From a bacterium (GTDB lineage Bacteria > Krumholzibacteriota > Krumholzibacteriia > Krumholzibacteriales > WJIX01): a stretch of DNA of 18,349 bases. Location of the stretch: NCBI GenBank assembly GCA_021160845.1, contig JAGHBT010000189.1, positions 1 through 18,349 of the forward strand. The letters are read 5' to 3'. Within the stretch, counting starts at the first letter, position 1, and the number at the start of each line of letters is the position of its first letter. The notes under the pieces were generated by a model. It saw only the letters and a list, made by a program, of their open reading frames with translations, had not been told where the DNA came from and made no database searches. Of the stretch, positions 8,281 to 15,661 are shown one piece after another. The translations under genes were made by a program, and so were the position numbers.

Positions 8281-9049
8281 CTTTCCCCTTTTTTAACAAC
8301 TCGAGACGTTTTTTTGCATCATTTTTTTCTTTAATATCCATTCCCGATGAAATCATTTTTTCATATTCACTAATAGCCTCTTCTACCTCTTTTCTCTCTT
8401 CAAACATCTTTCCTTTGAAATAATGACTTTTCGCCGCCGCTATAGTGCCTTCATAAAGATCAATAGTTTTGTTAAAATATATTAGCGCCGCTTTATAATG
8501 TCCCAATGAATAATACAACCGCGCGCTCATAAACTTCTTTTCCGCAAGCTTGGTATTAACTTCTTTAAGCAGATTTTCCGCTTCCTGTTGTCTCGCGCTA
8601 TTGGGGAAAAGGCGCAAAAAACGCTCGATTCTGGTTTTTGCCTCAAACGTCTTGGTCTGATCCTTTTCAACCCTTACCGACTGTTGAAAAAAACATAAGC
8701 CCTCAAGAAAAAATGCGTCATCCACATATTCACTGTATCCATAATCATTGATAAGAACCCTGTATTCCACAGCCGCCAAGGGGTATTCCTTATTCATCCT
8801 GTAGCACTCGGCCAGCCTAAACTGAGCATAATCACAACGTTCATCACCGGCAAAAGTCACAAAATAATCTTTGTATTCAAGCGCGGCATCATCATAATTC
8901 CCTTTCGCGTATAGCTCATCAGCTATTTTCAATTTACTTGACGGTTGGTTTATCTTTACCGTTTTATAAGGGCCACCGCACGAAACGATAAAAACAAATA
9001 CAAAAGGAAGAAGATAATACAGCCGATGTTTATCACTTTGATTCTTCAA
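8270..9049 (-). CDS. bamD: Outer-membrane protein assembly lipoprotein BamD
   Basis: A 259 aa lipoprotein of the BAM complex, which inserts beta-barrel proteins into the outer membrane together with BamA. The N-terminal signal peptide ends in the lipobox IVSC with Cys24. TPR helices follow. The block from FFQQSVRVEKDQTKTFEA through RFLRLFPNSARQQEA to KLAEKKFMSARLYYSLGHYKAA is the BamD-specific pattern. The TTG at 9049 was chosen because it gives a compact signal peptide (Lys, His and Arg, then a hydrophobic core) and has AGAGAGG about 10 nt upstream; no ATG is suitably placed. It overlaps the upstream TPR gene by 17 nt and nadD by 11 nt. E. coli BamD is 245 aa. Confidence 0.88.
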   Translation of the reverse strand: MKNQSDKHRLYYLLPFVFVFIVSCGGPYKTVKINQPSSKLKIADELYAKGNYDDAALEYKDYFVTFAGDERCDYAQFRLAECYRMNKEYPLAAVEYRVLINDYGYSEYVDDAFFLEGLCFFQQSVRVEKDQTKTFEAKTRIERFLRLFPNSARQQEAENLLKEVNTKLAEKKFMSARLYYSLGHYKAALIYFNKTIDLYEGTIAAAKSHYFKGKMFEERKEVEEAISEYEKMISSGMDIKEKNDAKKRLELLKKGKDEG

Positions 9050-9947
9050 GTTTCTCAATCCTCTCTTTCGCTCTCTCGGTATATCTTCCACTCGACCCAA
9101 GATTTAGTCGTAACACCTTTTTATAACAATCGATTGATTTCTGAACAAATTTTTGCCTTGAAAATATTTCTCCAAGCATAAAATTAGCCCTAACAAGATT
9201 AAGTGTGTTCTCAGAAGAATTTGTCAAGGGAAGAAGTATATTCTCAGCTATCTCCAGTTCGTTCCCCTCAAATGCCCGTTTAGCTTCCTCGATGGAAAGA
9301 TTTTCATAATTCCAGCTTGCAGTCGAAACAAAACGGCTAACCGGATATTTCATAACAAGAAACCTGTATATATCAATCGCCTTCCGATTAAATCCGGCCT
9401 CTTGGTAGGCGAGCCCAAGATTAAGCATCGCTCCTGCGGCTCCGGATGAATCGGGATAATTATCTATATATTGTTTAAAAAATACAATCGCTTCATTGAA
9501 ATCCCTTTTCTCCATCAGCAATTTTCCCGCCTCGAGATCATATTCTCCAAAAGTAATGTTGGGATTGTAATTAACAGCCTGAATAATAAACCTTCTGCCT
9601 CCGGCAACAGCTCCTTTATTCATATATTCAATGGCTCTATTCTGCAGGACCGATGCGATTTTCGGCGCCCATGTAGAGTCGGAGCTGTAGATTTCAGCGA
9701 AATAATCTTCAGCCTCACTCTCAATTCCAAGCAGTAGCAAAGACTCAGCCGTTATAAATAACAAATGCGGATTCCGGGGGCCACCCTTGCTGAAATTGTG
9801 TTTCACAAGAAAAACTACTTGTTTGAAATTTTCGTTTTTATATTCCTTCTCAACCCTTTGAACAATTGAATCCTGCCCGCAGGAAACAAAGATCAAACAC
9901 ATTAACACGGCTAAGAATGTTAATCTGAAAGTAATATTACGAACCAT
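9033..9947 (-). CDS. TPR-repeat lipoprotein, probable envelope protein
   Basis: A predicted 304 aa protein with a lipoprotein signal peptide: a Lys/Arg-poor but hydrophobic N-terminus ending FVSC, with Cys23. Tandem helical TPR-like repeats follow, for example DFNEAIVFFKQYIDNYPDSSGA, AGFNRKAIDIYRFLVMKYP and KFVQKSIDCYKKVLRL. These resemble the tol-pal/YbgF and BamD style of repeat, and the next gene is BamD, so a role in outer-membrane assembly or cell-envelope maintenance is a reasonable inference. No catalytic motif is visible. The start is uncertain: ATG 9947 gives the neat signal peptide and a weak GAG upstream, while ATG 9962 overlaps the preceding stop (ATGAGTAG) and would add five residues. 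The specific function is unknown. Confidence 0.75.
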   Translation of the reverse strand: MVRNITFRLTFLAVLMCLIFVSCGQDSIVQRVEKEYKNENFKQVVFLVKHNFSKGGPRNPHLLFITAESLLLLGIESEAEDYFAEIYSSDSTWAPKIASVLQNRAIEYMNKGAVAGGRRFIIQAVNYNPNITFGEYDLEAGKLLMEKRDFNEAIVFFKQYIDNYPDSSGAAGAMLNLGLAYQEAGFNRKAIDIYRFLVMKYPVSRFVSTASWNYENLSIEEAKRAFEGNELEIAENILLPLTNSSENTLNLVRANFMLGEIFSRQKFVQKSIDCYKKVLRLNLGSSGRYTERAKERIEKLEESK

Positions 9948-9954
9948 ACCCGTG

Positions 9955-10647
9955 CTACTCATTGGATTGATTGGAGAAAAAGAGATAAACGAGCCCACTG
10001 ACAATACCGGTTACAATAACCGGCTGTATCAATTTGCTCAATGAAAATTCACTTCTTTCAGGTTTTGTAAAACTATATGTCTCATCTTCCACTTTATCAA
10101 GAAATGAATATGGGATTACATCATTAAATGTCTTTTCCGTTTCACCTATCCATATTATATCCCCTGATTTGATATCAACAAGTTGAACAAAGAGATGTAT
10201 CCGGGCGTTTCTTTCCACTTCTTTGGCGCCTATCCACCAACTTCTGCTGATTTCAGGATAAGTGAGTGACATTTCTAGCACTTGATAATTCAACTCGTAA
10301 CCTGTTTGAACTGTTTCCGTCGAATCTGCTATATCTGTCTTGCGGGATACGCTCATCCCCGCGTTGTTGGTCTGTTGAAGAAGAGCGTTTTCAAAGACAA
10401 AATCAATTTCTCCAAGACCTCTTCCTTTAACCAAAACAACTCGTTTTTCTTTCTCTATGGAGGGCATATTTGCAAGTATTTCATCTATTGCTTCGATTGA
10501 AAGATTGTTAAGCAATTGAAAGTTTGAATCTATCCAGTCGCCCGTTTGCTGTGGAGCACTCGAGGCTGATAAAGAGGAGAAAATAAAAATTACAACCAGA
10601 ATGTCTATAATCTTTTGAGTTTTGCCATATTTTCTGAACAACTTCAC
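9955..10647 (-). CDS. Uncharacterised secreted protein with C-terminal membrane helix; first gene of the operon
   Basis: I do not recognise this 230 aa protein firmly. It has a cleavable-looking signal peptide (about residues 1-29, ending SSASSAP-like), a soluble middle and a hydrophobic stretch near the C-terminus (about 205-223) ending FFSNQSNE. The segment ARIHLFVQLVDIKSGDIIWIGE resembles the 'v.lvDvktGeiiw' strand found in CsgG/FlgO/LPP20-like outer-membrane-associated proteins. That is a weak resemblance, not an assignment. The GTG at 10647 was chosen because GGAGG lies exactly 6 nt upstream; a TTG at 10653 abuts the ribosome-binding site and is unsuitable. It is the first gene after the promoter and is followed directly by the TPR lipoprotein and bamD, suggesting an envelope function. 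Confidence 0.7.
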   Translation of the reverse strand: MKLFRKYGKTQKIIDILVVIFIFSSLSASSAPQQTGDWIDSNFQLLNNLSIEAIDEILANMPSIEKEKRVVLVKGRGLGEIDFVFENALLQQTNNAGMSVSRKTDIADSTETVQTGYELNYQVLEMSLTYPEISRSWWIGAKEVERNARIHLFVQLVDIKSGDIIWIGETEKTFNDVIPYSFLDKVEDETYSFTKPERSEFSLSKLIQPVIVTGIVSGLVYLFFSNQSNE

Positions 10648-10704
10648 ATACAACCTCCATTATATATTATCAGATTCGGCATATATTCTAACAACTTAAC
10701 ATTC

Positions 10705-10735
10705 TTTATAATCTATATCCACACTAAAATGTCAA
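10705..10735 (-). promoter_or_regulatory. Sigma70-type promoter of the envelope/polA/prfB operon
   Basis: On the minus strand a perfect -35 TTGACA (10735-10730) is followed by TATAAA (10710-10705), or the overlapping TTATAA one base earlier. The spacer is 19 nt (18 for the alternative), slightly long. The predicted start near 10698 gives a leader of about 50 nt before the GTG at 10647. It is the only clear promoter seen upstream of the ten-gene block. Confidence 0.6.
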
Positions 10736-10922
10736 CAAAAATATTACTTTTTAGGTCCCAAGGGGGAATGGGGTATATTTAATTATTCTCAAATACTAAT
10801 CACTAAAGCTGGTTTCTAATTGTAATAGGCATCACAAGATTGGATTCGGCAGGATATATTCAGTTGTATCAAAATAGATAACAACGGTGGTGAAACGGAG
10901 CTAAAGATACAAAAACTCTATT

Positions 10923-13259
10923 TCAGGAAAACATACCTTCAATTTCGATATAATTGATTTCACCATTTTTGATATCTTTCTCCAAAATACTTTTTACTTC
11001 TCCCTTTGATGAGAAATAGATAATTTGCCATCCACGCATGGAAATATCCATTAATGCATGCATTTGCCTTTTCAGCCTATCCGGATCTGCTTTTACGAAT
11101 GGATCATCCATAATAAAAAATCCCTTTTTGCCCTTCAAGAGTTTTTCTCCAAGTGCAACACGGATAGAAAAATATAATTGATCATATGCGCCTCCGGAAA
11201 GTTTTTCCGCTTTCAGTATTTTCCCGTCTTTTCTTCTTACTTCAACGCCATTCACTTCACGGTTAAAGATAACCTCCTTATATAAACCGCCCGTTATTTC
11301 CTTAAAATATTTTGAAACGGAACTTTCTTTACCAAAAAGTTCAGAAACCTTCTCCTTTTCCTCTCTCTCTATTTCTTCAAATATTGTTATGATTTCCAGC
11401 ACATCGTCTCTATTTTTATTACTTTCTTCTATAAATTTGCCAAGTTTATCTTTCACCACCTTCAGATCGACCGATGTCGCGCACAGTATGTAATCATCTT
11501 CCAATCGTAGAATATCTTTATTCGCCCTCCGTTCGACATCCTTTAATTCATCCTGAGTGGTTTTCATCTCCCTGTTTACTTCTTCATGATTTTCTCCAAG
11601 TTCCCGTTTTTTTCTTGTTAATTCCACACTGGAAAATTCATTATATTCTTTATCTTTAGCTTTGTCCTTGTAACTCTCAAGCCCTCCTATTTCTTTATCC
11701 CAATAGGAAATATTATTTTCAAGATTATCGTCCTTTTTACTAAAATGAGATACTAGAATACCTTTATCTCTTTCTATTAATCCTTCTATTTCAAATTTTA
11801 ATTTGAGTTTTCCGGTATAGCTCTGCAAGGATTCTTCTTTAGATTTTATTTTTAATTCGGCGATTTTATTTTCCGTTTTTTTAATATATCTTTCTACTTC
11901 CGGAAGCCTTTTCTCCTGAATATCACTGAGAATTTTTCCCATATTTTCTTTCTTATTTTTAATCTCCTGCAACTGATTATTCTTTTTGCGGTATTCCTCT
12001 TCAAACTGCTGCTTGTTCAGTATAACCCCGGGCAAATCTCCCGCGTCCAACCCAAATTGTGATAAGGCCATATTAATGCTTACAAATTCTTCCGCGAGTA
12101 ACCCTTTTCTCCTTACATTCTGATATTTAACTATTCCTGATACCACAAATGATATCAAAAACACTGTCGCCAAAATATAGAACAACAATGAAGGATTGAT
12201 ACTCATTCCCAGTGAAAAGAGCCCAAGCATAACCGCGGAAAATATAAATATAAATGAAACAAAACTCTTTTCTTCTTTATGCTTTACTGATTTTTTATCT
12301 CTGGACTTATAATTTTCCAATTGTGGCCAAATCTCATCAACTAATCTTCTCTTTCTATCATCCAGAATCTGAAAATCTCTTTCCTGCTTACTTAATTCTT
12401 CAGTTACCTCTTTAAATTCCTTCCTGGCCTCTCTGTATTCTAAAGATAACTCTTCTTTTTTACTGGTGTAATCTTGAATTTCCTTTTTACAATCTCGCCA
12501 TAATTGCTCGTCATCTTCGTTGTAACTATCTAAACCTTCAAGCCTTTCCAAAGCGCTTCTCAACTCATCCAACGCCCCTTTTGTTGTTTCGTATTTCTCT
12601 CTCTTTCGGGCATTTTCAAGACTTTGTAACTCCTTCTCAATTCTGTCTATTTCTTCCTTCAGACTTGCAGATTCCTGTTCAAATTCATCAAATCCATTTT
12701 CGTTAATCTCATCAACTAAAATAACAATGTCTTTAATAAGACTTTCCGCGTAATTAATCCGTGTTTTTAGTTTTTCACCCTCGACATCGCTAAAGATTCC
12801 CGTAGCGGTTATTCTACCAATTTTTCTAAGGTTTTCTTCTATCTTGGAAATTTCGGCAGTCCTTAATCCTGTGAGCCTATCTGTTACACTTGTATAAAAA
12901 TCACTTTCACGGGCAGGATCACGGGCAATAGACAAATCGCTATTTATCACAATAAAAATATTCCGGCATTCAGAGACATTCATATCCGCAAGTTCCGGCA
13001 GGGTGCCACCCTCGGGGAGCTTAACCTCTCTACCCTTACTATCATCTAATACCACATAGCCTTCCGGGGTTTCCTTAACCCTGTTTATCATGTCAAAACC
13101 TTTATTCTTCTTCCCCAGCAACATCTTCACAAGGGCGTCAATTGTAAGGGTCTTTCCATATTCATTCTTTCCCCAGAAAAGATTAAAATCACTAAGCTGT
13201 ACCCTTCCGCTGTCAGGTAAAGGTCCGTAGCGAGTTATAGAAAATTCCTTTATCTTCAA
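10923..13259 (-). CDS. Rad50/SbcC/YhaN-type coiled-coil ATPase with central transmembrane hairpin
   Basis: A 778 aa SMC-like ATPase. An N-terminal head has Walker A GKNEYGKT (30-37). Long charged coiled coils (about 195-330 and 415-640) flank two hydrophobic helices (about 333-352 and 357-377) with only a four-residue turn. The C-terminal head has signature LSGGAYDQLY (687-696) and Walker B FFIMDDPF (714-721). The DDP form and the RecF-like layout suggest the YhaN branch rather than classical SbcC. No CxxC zinc hook is present; the membrane hairpin takes its place at the coiled-coil apex. The H-loop histidine is not evident (FSSKGE follows the last strand). The TTG start overlaps the upstream nuclease stop (TTGA). 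The partner is the Mre11-like phosphoesterase, so a DNA-end processing complex tethered to the inner membrane is inferred. Shorter than B. subtilis YhaN. Confidence 0.82.
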   Translation of the reverse strand: MKIKEFSITRYGPLPDSGRVQLSDFNLFWGKNEYGKTLTIDALVKMLLGKKNKGFDMINRVKETPEGYVVLDDSKGREVKLPEGGTLPELADMNVSECRNIFIVINSDLSIARDPARESDFYTSVTDRLTGLRTAEISKIEENLRKIGRITATGIFSDVEGEKLKTRINYAESLIKDIVILVDEINENGFDEFEQESASLKEEIDRIEKELQSLENARKREKYETTKGALDELRSALERLEGLDSYNEDDEQLWRDCKKEIQDYTSKKEELSLEYREARKEFKEVTEELSKQERDFQILDDRKRRLVDEIWPQLENYKSRDKKSVKHKEEKSFVSFIFIFSAVMLGLFSLGMSINPSLLFYILATVFLISFVVSGIVKYQNVRRKGLLAEEFVSINMALSQFGLDAGDLPGVILNKQQFEEEYRKKNNQLQEIKNKKENMGKILSDIQEKRLPEVERYIKKTENKIAELKIKSKEESLQSYTGKLKLKFEIEGLIERDKGILVSHFSKKDDNLENNISYWDKEIGGLESYKDKAKDKEYNEFSSVELTRKKRELGENHEEVNREMKTTQDELKDVERRANKDILRLEDDYILCATSVDLKVVKDKLGKFIEESNKNRDDVLEIITIFEEIEREEKEKVSELFGKESSVSKYFKEITGGLYKEVIFNREVNGVEVRRKDGKILKAEKLSGGAYDQLYFSIRVALGEKLLKGKKGFFIMDDPFVKADPDRLKRQMHALMDISMRGWQIIYFSSKGEVKSILEKDIKNGEINYIEIEGMFS

Positions 13260-14317
13260 ACCTTAACCCCCATCATCGCCTTTACCGTCAAATCAAGCAG
13301 ATCTTTCTTTTTCTCTTCATTGTACCCTTTTTTTTCAAGTTTATTCCTGAAATCCTTAAATAGGTTATTTTCCAATATCGTGTGTATATCCCTGAATTCC
13401 AGAATCTTTTCCAGACATTTACCCTCTATAATTTCACTTATCTTCCCGGCAAGTTCGGTTTCGTTCATATTAATCTTTCTACTGTTTATATAACCTGAAA
13501 CTCTCAATATGACGCTAGCTTCGGGATGAATCCCCTCCAGAGTCTCCATGATAATTTTAACCGGATCCCCATCTTTAAAGGGATCAAGCTTTATATTAAT
13601 TTCTTCAAAGTGAGGAGTATCGAGGAAATACTCTTTTGGAGGTTTTCCTATTTCAAAGATATTAACCTTACGGCGACCCGTTTCTCTCCTTGTTATCGAC
13701 ACAGGGGAACCGGGATAAACAAAGTAACCGCCGTTCTCCATCTCCCACACACTGAATTTTGAATGGAAATGACCGGCAAGGACATAATCAATATTCAAAT
13801 CCTTAAAATAAGAAAGCTTCACGGGCATATACCTTCCCTCACCCTCCTCACCGAAATCCTTTCTGGAAAAGAAGGCGTCAAGCAACTCTCCGTGATAGAG
13901 AAGAATATTGGTTTTGTCAGTTTTTAGATTATCCGCCAATGCCGCAAGTTTACCTAAAATCTCTTCCCCTTCGATAGGTTCAAAAGGCAAACCCCATATG
14001 CGTAATTCTTTATATTCAAATGGGTTGTCTAAATCTCTTAAAGTGACAACATCTTCTCCAAAAGAATAGCCACCTTTATAAGACTCCTTATCGTGATTCC
14101 CGGGTATAAGAACCACTTTAAACCCGGTTCTTGAGAAGAGATCTCTTATCTTTGGCCTTAATGCTTCGGCATCCATCTCTTTATCAAAGAGATCCCCGCT
14201 TATAACAAAGATTTTAACTCTTTCCCTCTTCCCCAGTTCAATCAGTTTCCGGAGTGTCTTCCACCTATCATCCTGATAGTTTTGTAAATGAATATCCGCC
14301 GTATGTAATATCTTCAT
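13256..14317 (-). CDS. Mre11/SbcD/YhaO-type metallophosphoesterase (DNA exonuclease)
   Basis: A 353 aa calcineurin-like phosphoesterase. The five metal-binding motifs are in order: DIH (8-10), GDLFD (41-45), GNHD (73-76), YHGE with H142, and GHFH with H183 and H185. These coordinate two metal ions (usually Mn) in Mre11/SbcD nucleases. A C-terminal part of about 120 residues would carry the capping and ATPase-binding region. The gene overlaps the Rad50-like ATPase by 4 nt, the standard arrangement for SbcCD, Mre11-Rad50 and YhaON pairs. It therefore most likely forms the nuclease subunit that trims DNA ends or hairpins. The start ATG at 14317 has AGGGA 6 nt upstream. SbcD and YhaO cannot be separated by eye. 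Confidence 0.88.
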   Translation of the reverse strand: MKILHTADIHLQNYQDDRWKTLRKLIELGKRERVKIFVISGDLFDKEMDAEALRPKIRDLFSRTGFKVVLIPGNHDKESYKGGYSFGEDVVTLRDLDNPFEYKELRIWGLPFEPIEGEEILGKLAALADNLKTDKTNILLYHGELLDAFFSRKDFGEEGEGRYMPVKLSYFKDLNIDYVLAGHFHSKFSVWEMENGGYFVYPGSPVSITRRETGRRKVNIFEIGKPPKEYFLDTPHFEEINIKLDPFKDGDPVKIIMETLEGIHPEASVILRVSGYINSRKINMNETELAGKISEIIEGKCLEKILEFRDIHTILENNLFKDFRNKLEKKGYNEEKKKDLLDLTVKAMMGVKV

Positions 14318-14409
14318 AATGATTCCCTATTATTTAAATCGGCTTGAAAAAAACAACGCAGCGCAAAAACCTGTAGGAGCAAGATAAGGTTTATTCACTT
14401 TGTTACCTA

Positions 14410-14862
14410 TCAATCCTCCTTAAGATAGTACTCATCGTATTCTATTTCAAACCTCAGCTTGTGCTTTGCCTCTTCCTGCGCCAGTCCCAGTAGAACCTTC
14501 TTAAGTTCCAGGTCTTGCGTCGCCTCGGCCAGTCCCTGGTACATCTTGTAGGCTTCCTTCTCCGATTTCATCGCAATAATCAAGGCTTGCTGGTAATCGA
14601 TGTTTCCATTCGGTTCAACATCTTGAACGTACTCGGCTATCTTAAGATTCATGACTTCTTCACTCGCCGGAACCAGCTTTCCCCCCTCTTTGATCTTTAG
14701 GAGCTTCTCCTTGTGACCTTTTTCCTCTTCGGCAAACTCGAGAAAAACCCTTTTCATGCTTTCCCTCTTTACCTCTTTCGCGAGTTGGATATAGAACTCA
14801 CTAGCTTTTTCCTCCGATCTTATCGCGAAATCCAGGATTGCTTCAACGCTGTCTAACCTCAT
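14410..14862 (-). CDS. Ferritin-like (rubrerythrin-type) diiron four-helix protein, paralogue 1
   Basis: A 150 aa four-helix bundle protein. Likely iron ligands are E18 (SEEKASEFY), E47 and H50 (EEEKGH), E101 or E103 (KSEKEAYKMY), and E131 and H134 (EEAKH), forming the repeated E...ExxH pattern of rubrerythrin-type domains. No C-terminal rubredoxin domain (CxxC) is present. The sequence therefore fits a stand-alone ferritin-like domain protein, probably for peroxide reduction or iron handling. The ATG at 14862 has AAAGGA 6 nt upstream. It follows the related gene at 14921-15427 by 58 nt and precedes the nuclease gene by 92 nt. Substrate and electron donor are unknown. Confidence 0.85.
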   Translation of the reverse strand: MRLDSVEAILDFAIRSEEKASEFYIQLAKEVKRESMKRVFLEFAEEEKGHKEKLLKIKEGGKLVPASEEVMNLKIAEYVQDVEPNGNIDYQQALIIAMKSEKEAYKMYQGLAEATQDLELKKVLLGLAQEEAKHKLRFEIEYDEYYLKED

Positions 14863-14920
14863 AATCCATCCTTTCTTTAATTTGTAACCCGTATAAGTTT
14901 CCTGGTCCCGACCAAGGGTC

Positions 14921-15427
14921 TCAAGGCCCGAGATTCATTAAACGCTGACCCATCATAAAGTCATCCGCCTCGATATCCTTCCCCATTTCCATTTGCTCGT
15001 AATCAATTTCCAGAAGCACAAAATGGCTGTGCTCCATCTTCGCCATGTAAAGAAGCAGGGATTTGCTTCCGGGATTGCTTGTTCTCTTTGCGAGATCGTT
15101 GTAAAAACTTTCCGCCCTTTTCTCGGCCTTCATCGCCACTTCAAACAGATCTTTGAGGGAGGGCGACTGAGATATAATTTCATCAACAAGAGGTACCGGA
15201 GAACTGAGAGGTTTTTTCAGCTCGATCTCCGGAAACTGTTTTTCGTAGGCATCTTTGAGGATCTGTTCGTGCTTGTTCTCCTGAGCTATTAAAAAATCAA
15301 ACTTCTCCTTCAGAACTGAGTTATCTGTCATTTCCTTCATATACCCGTAGAGTTTGGCCGCTTCTATCTCCGATTGGATAGCGATGCTCAAAATTTCCAA
15401 GGTTGTGTAATCTCTCTCCCTGTTCAT
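14921..15427 (-). CDS. Ferritin-like (rubrerythrin-type) diiron protein, paralogue 2
   Basis: A 168 aa ferritin-like four-helix protein, a paralogue of the gene downstream. Ligand candidates are E20 (IQSEIEAAKLY), E50 and H53 (QENKH), E102 (KAEKRAESFY), and E132 and H135 (MEHSH). It has an extra acidic/Met-rich C-terminal tail of about 25 residues (QMEMGKD...FMMGQRLMNLGP) and no rubredoxin domain. The ATG at 15427 was chosen because AAGGT lies 7 nt upstream; a GTG nine bases further upstream is a less likely start. It is the first gene of the minus-strand group that continues into the second ferritin-like protein and the Mre11/Rad50-like pair. Peroxide or iron protection is inferred from the family and from the divergent peroxidase. 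Confidence 0.83.
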   Translation of the reverse strand: MNRERDYTTLEILSIAIQSEIEAAKLYGYMKEMTDNSVLKEKFDFLIAQENKHEQILKDAYEKQFPEIELKKPLSSPVPLVDEIISQSPSLKDLFEVAMKAEKRAESFYNDLAKRTSNPGSKSLLLYMAKMEHSHFVLLEIDYEQMEMGKDIEADDFMMGQRLMNLGP

Positions 15428-15456
15428 GCCTTTCACCTTTCACCTGAAGTCCAACA

Positions 15457-15486
15457 TCGGCATACATTCACGGCACCGGATGCCGA
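15457..15486 (-). promoter_or_regulatory. Two mutually exclusive hairpins in the leader of the ferritin-like operon
   Basis: On the minus strand the arm TCGGCAT (15486-15480) can pair with the distal ATGCCGA (15463-15457) to form a 7 bp stem. Alternatively its CGGCA can pair with the nearby TGCCG (15475-15471) across a 5 nt loop. Both cannot form at once. The distal arm ends about 20 nt before the ribosome-binding region of the gene starting at 15427. It could instead be a protein-binding site. Confidence 0.4.
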
Positions 15487-15500
15487 CAAACCGCTTCATT

Positions 15501-15518
15501 ACTGTTTTACCGTACAGT
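15501..15518. repeat. ACTGT/ACAGT inverted repeat
   Basis: ACTGT (15501-15505) and ACAGT (15514-15518) flank an 8 nt spacer. On the plus strand TTTTTA follows, which superficially resembles a terminator, but no plus-strand gene precedes it. An operator-like site is the alternative. The short arms make chance possible. Confidence 0.25.
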
Positions 15519-15549
15519 TTTTATTTCAGTTAGTTTACCATAACAGCTA

Positions 15550-15555
15550 ATTATA
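15550..15555 (-). promoter_or_regulatory. Possible -10 element for the ferritin-like operon
   Basis: A perfect TATAAT on the minus strand. The best -35 candidates 16-18 nt upstream (GGTGAA, GGGTGA) are poor, so an activator or another sigma factor may be involved. It would give a leader of about 115 nt containing the inverted repeats. Confidence 0.3.
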
Positions 15556-15620
15556 ACAAGATAAATTCTGATTCACCCACCTTCAGTTACACATCATTCG
15601 TCGGATCCCCGTTTACCCTA

Positions 15621-15649
15621 TTGTGCTCTAATTCAATTTCTGATATATT
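15621..15649 (+). promoter_or_regulatory. Promoter upstream of tpx
   Basis: TTGTGC (15621-15626), a 17 nt spacer and TATATT (15644-15649) make a fair sigma70-type promoter. The predicted start near 15656 gives a leader of about 180 nt before the tpx ATG. Confidence 0.45.
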
Positions 15650-15661
15650 CGAAAATGTTAA

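Noticed and set aside
10740..10770. GGTCCCAAGGGGGAATGGGG as a terminator for the Rad50-like gene
   Set aside because: Only a 4 bp stem (TCCC/GGGA) can form, and no proper U-tract follows.
11400..12700. CxxC zinc hook in the Rad50-like protein
   Set aside because: The few cysteines in this protein are isolated; no CxxC motif occurs anywhere in it.
15501..15525. Intrinsic terminator (ACTGT/ACAGT plus T-run) on the plus strand
   Set aside because: No plus-strand gene precedes it, and the 5 bp stem is too weak; kept only as an inverted repeat.
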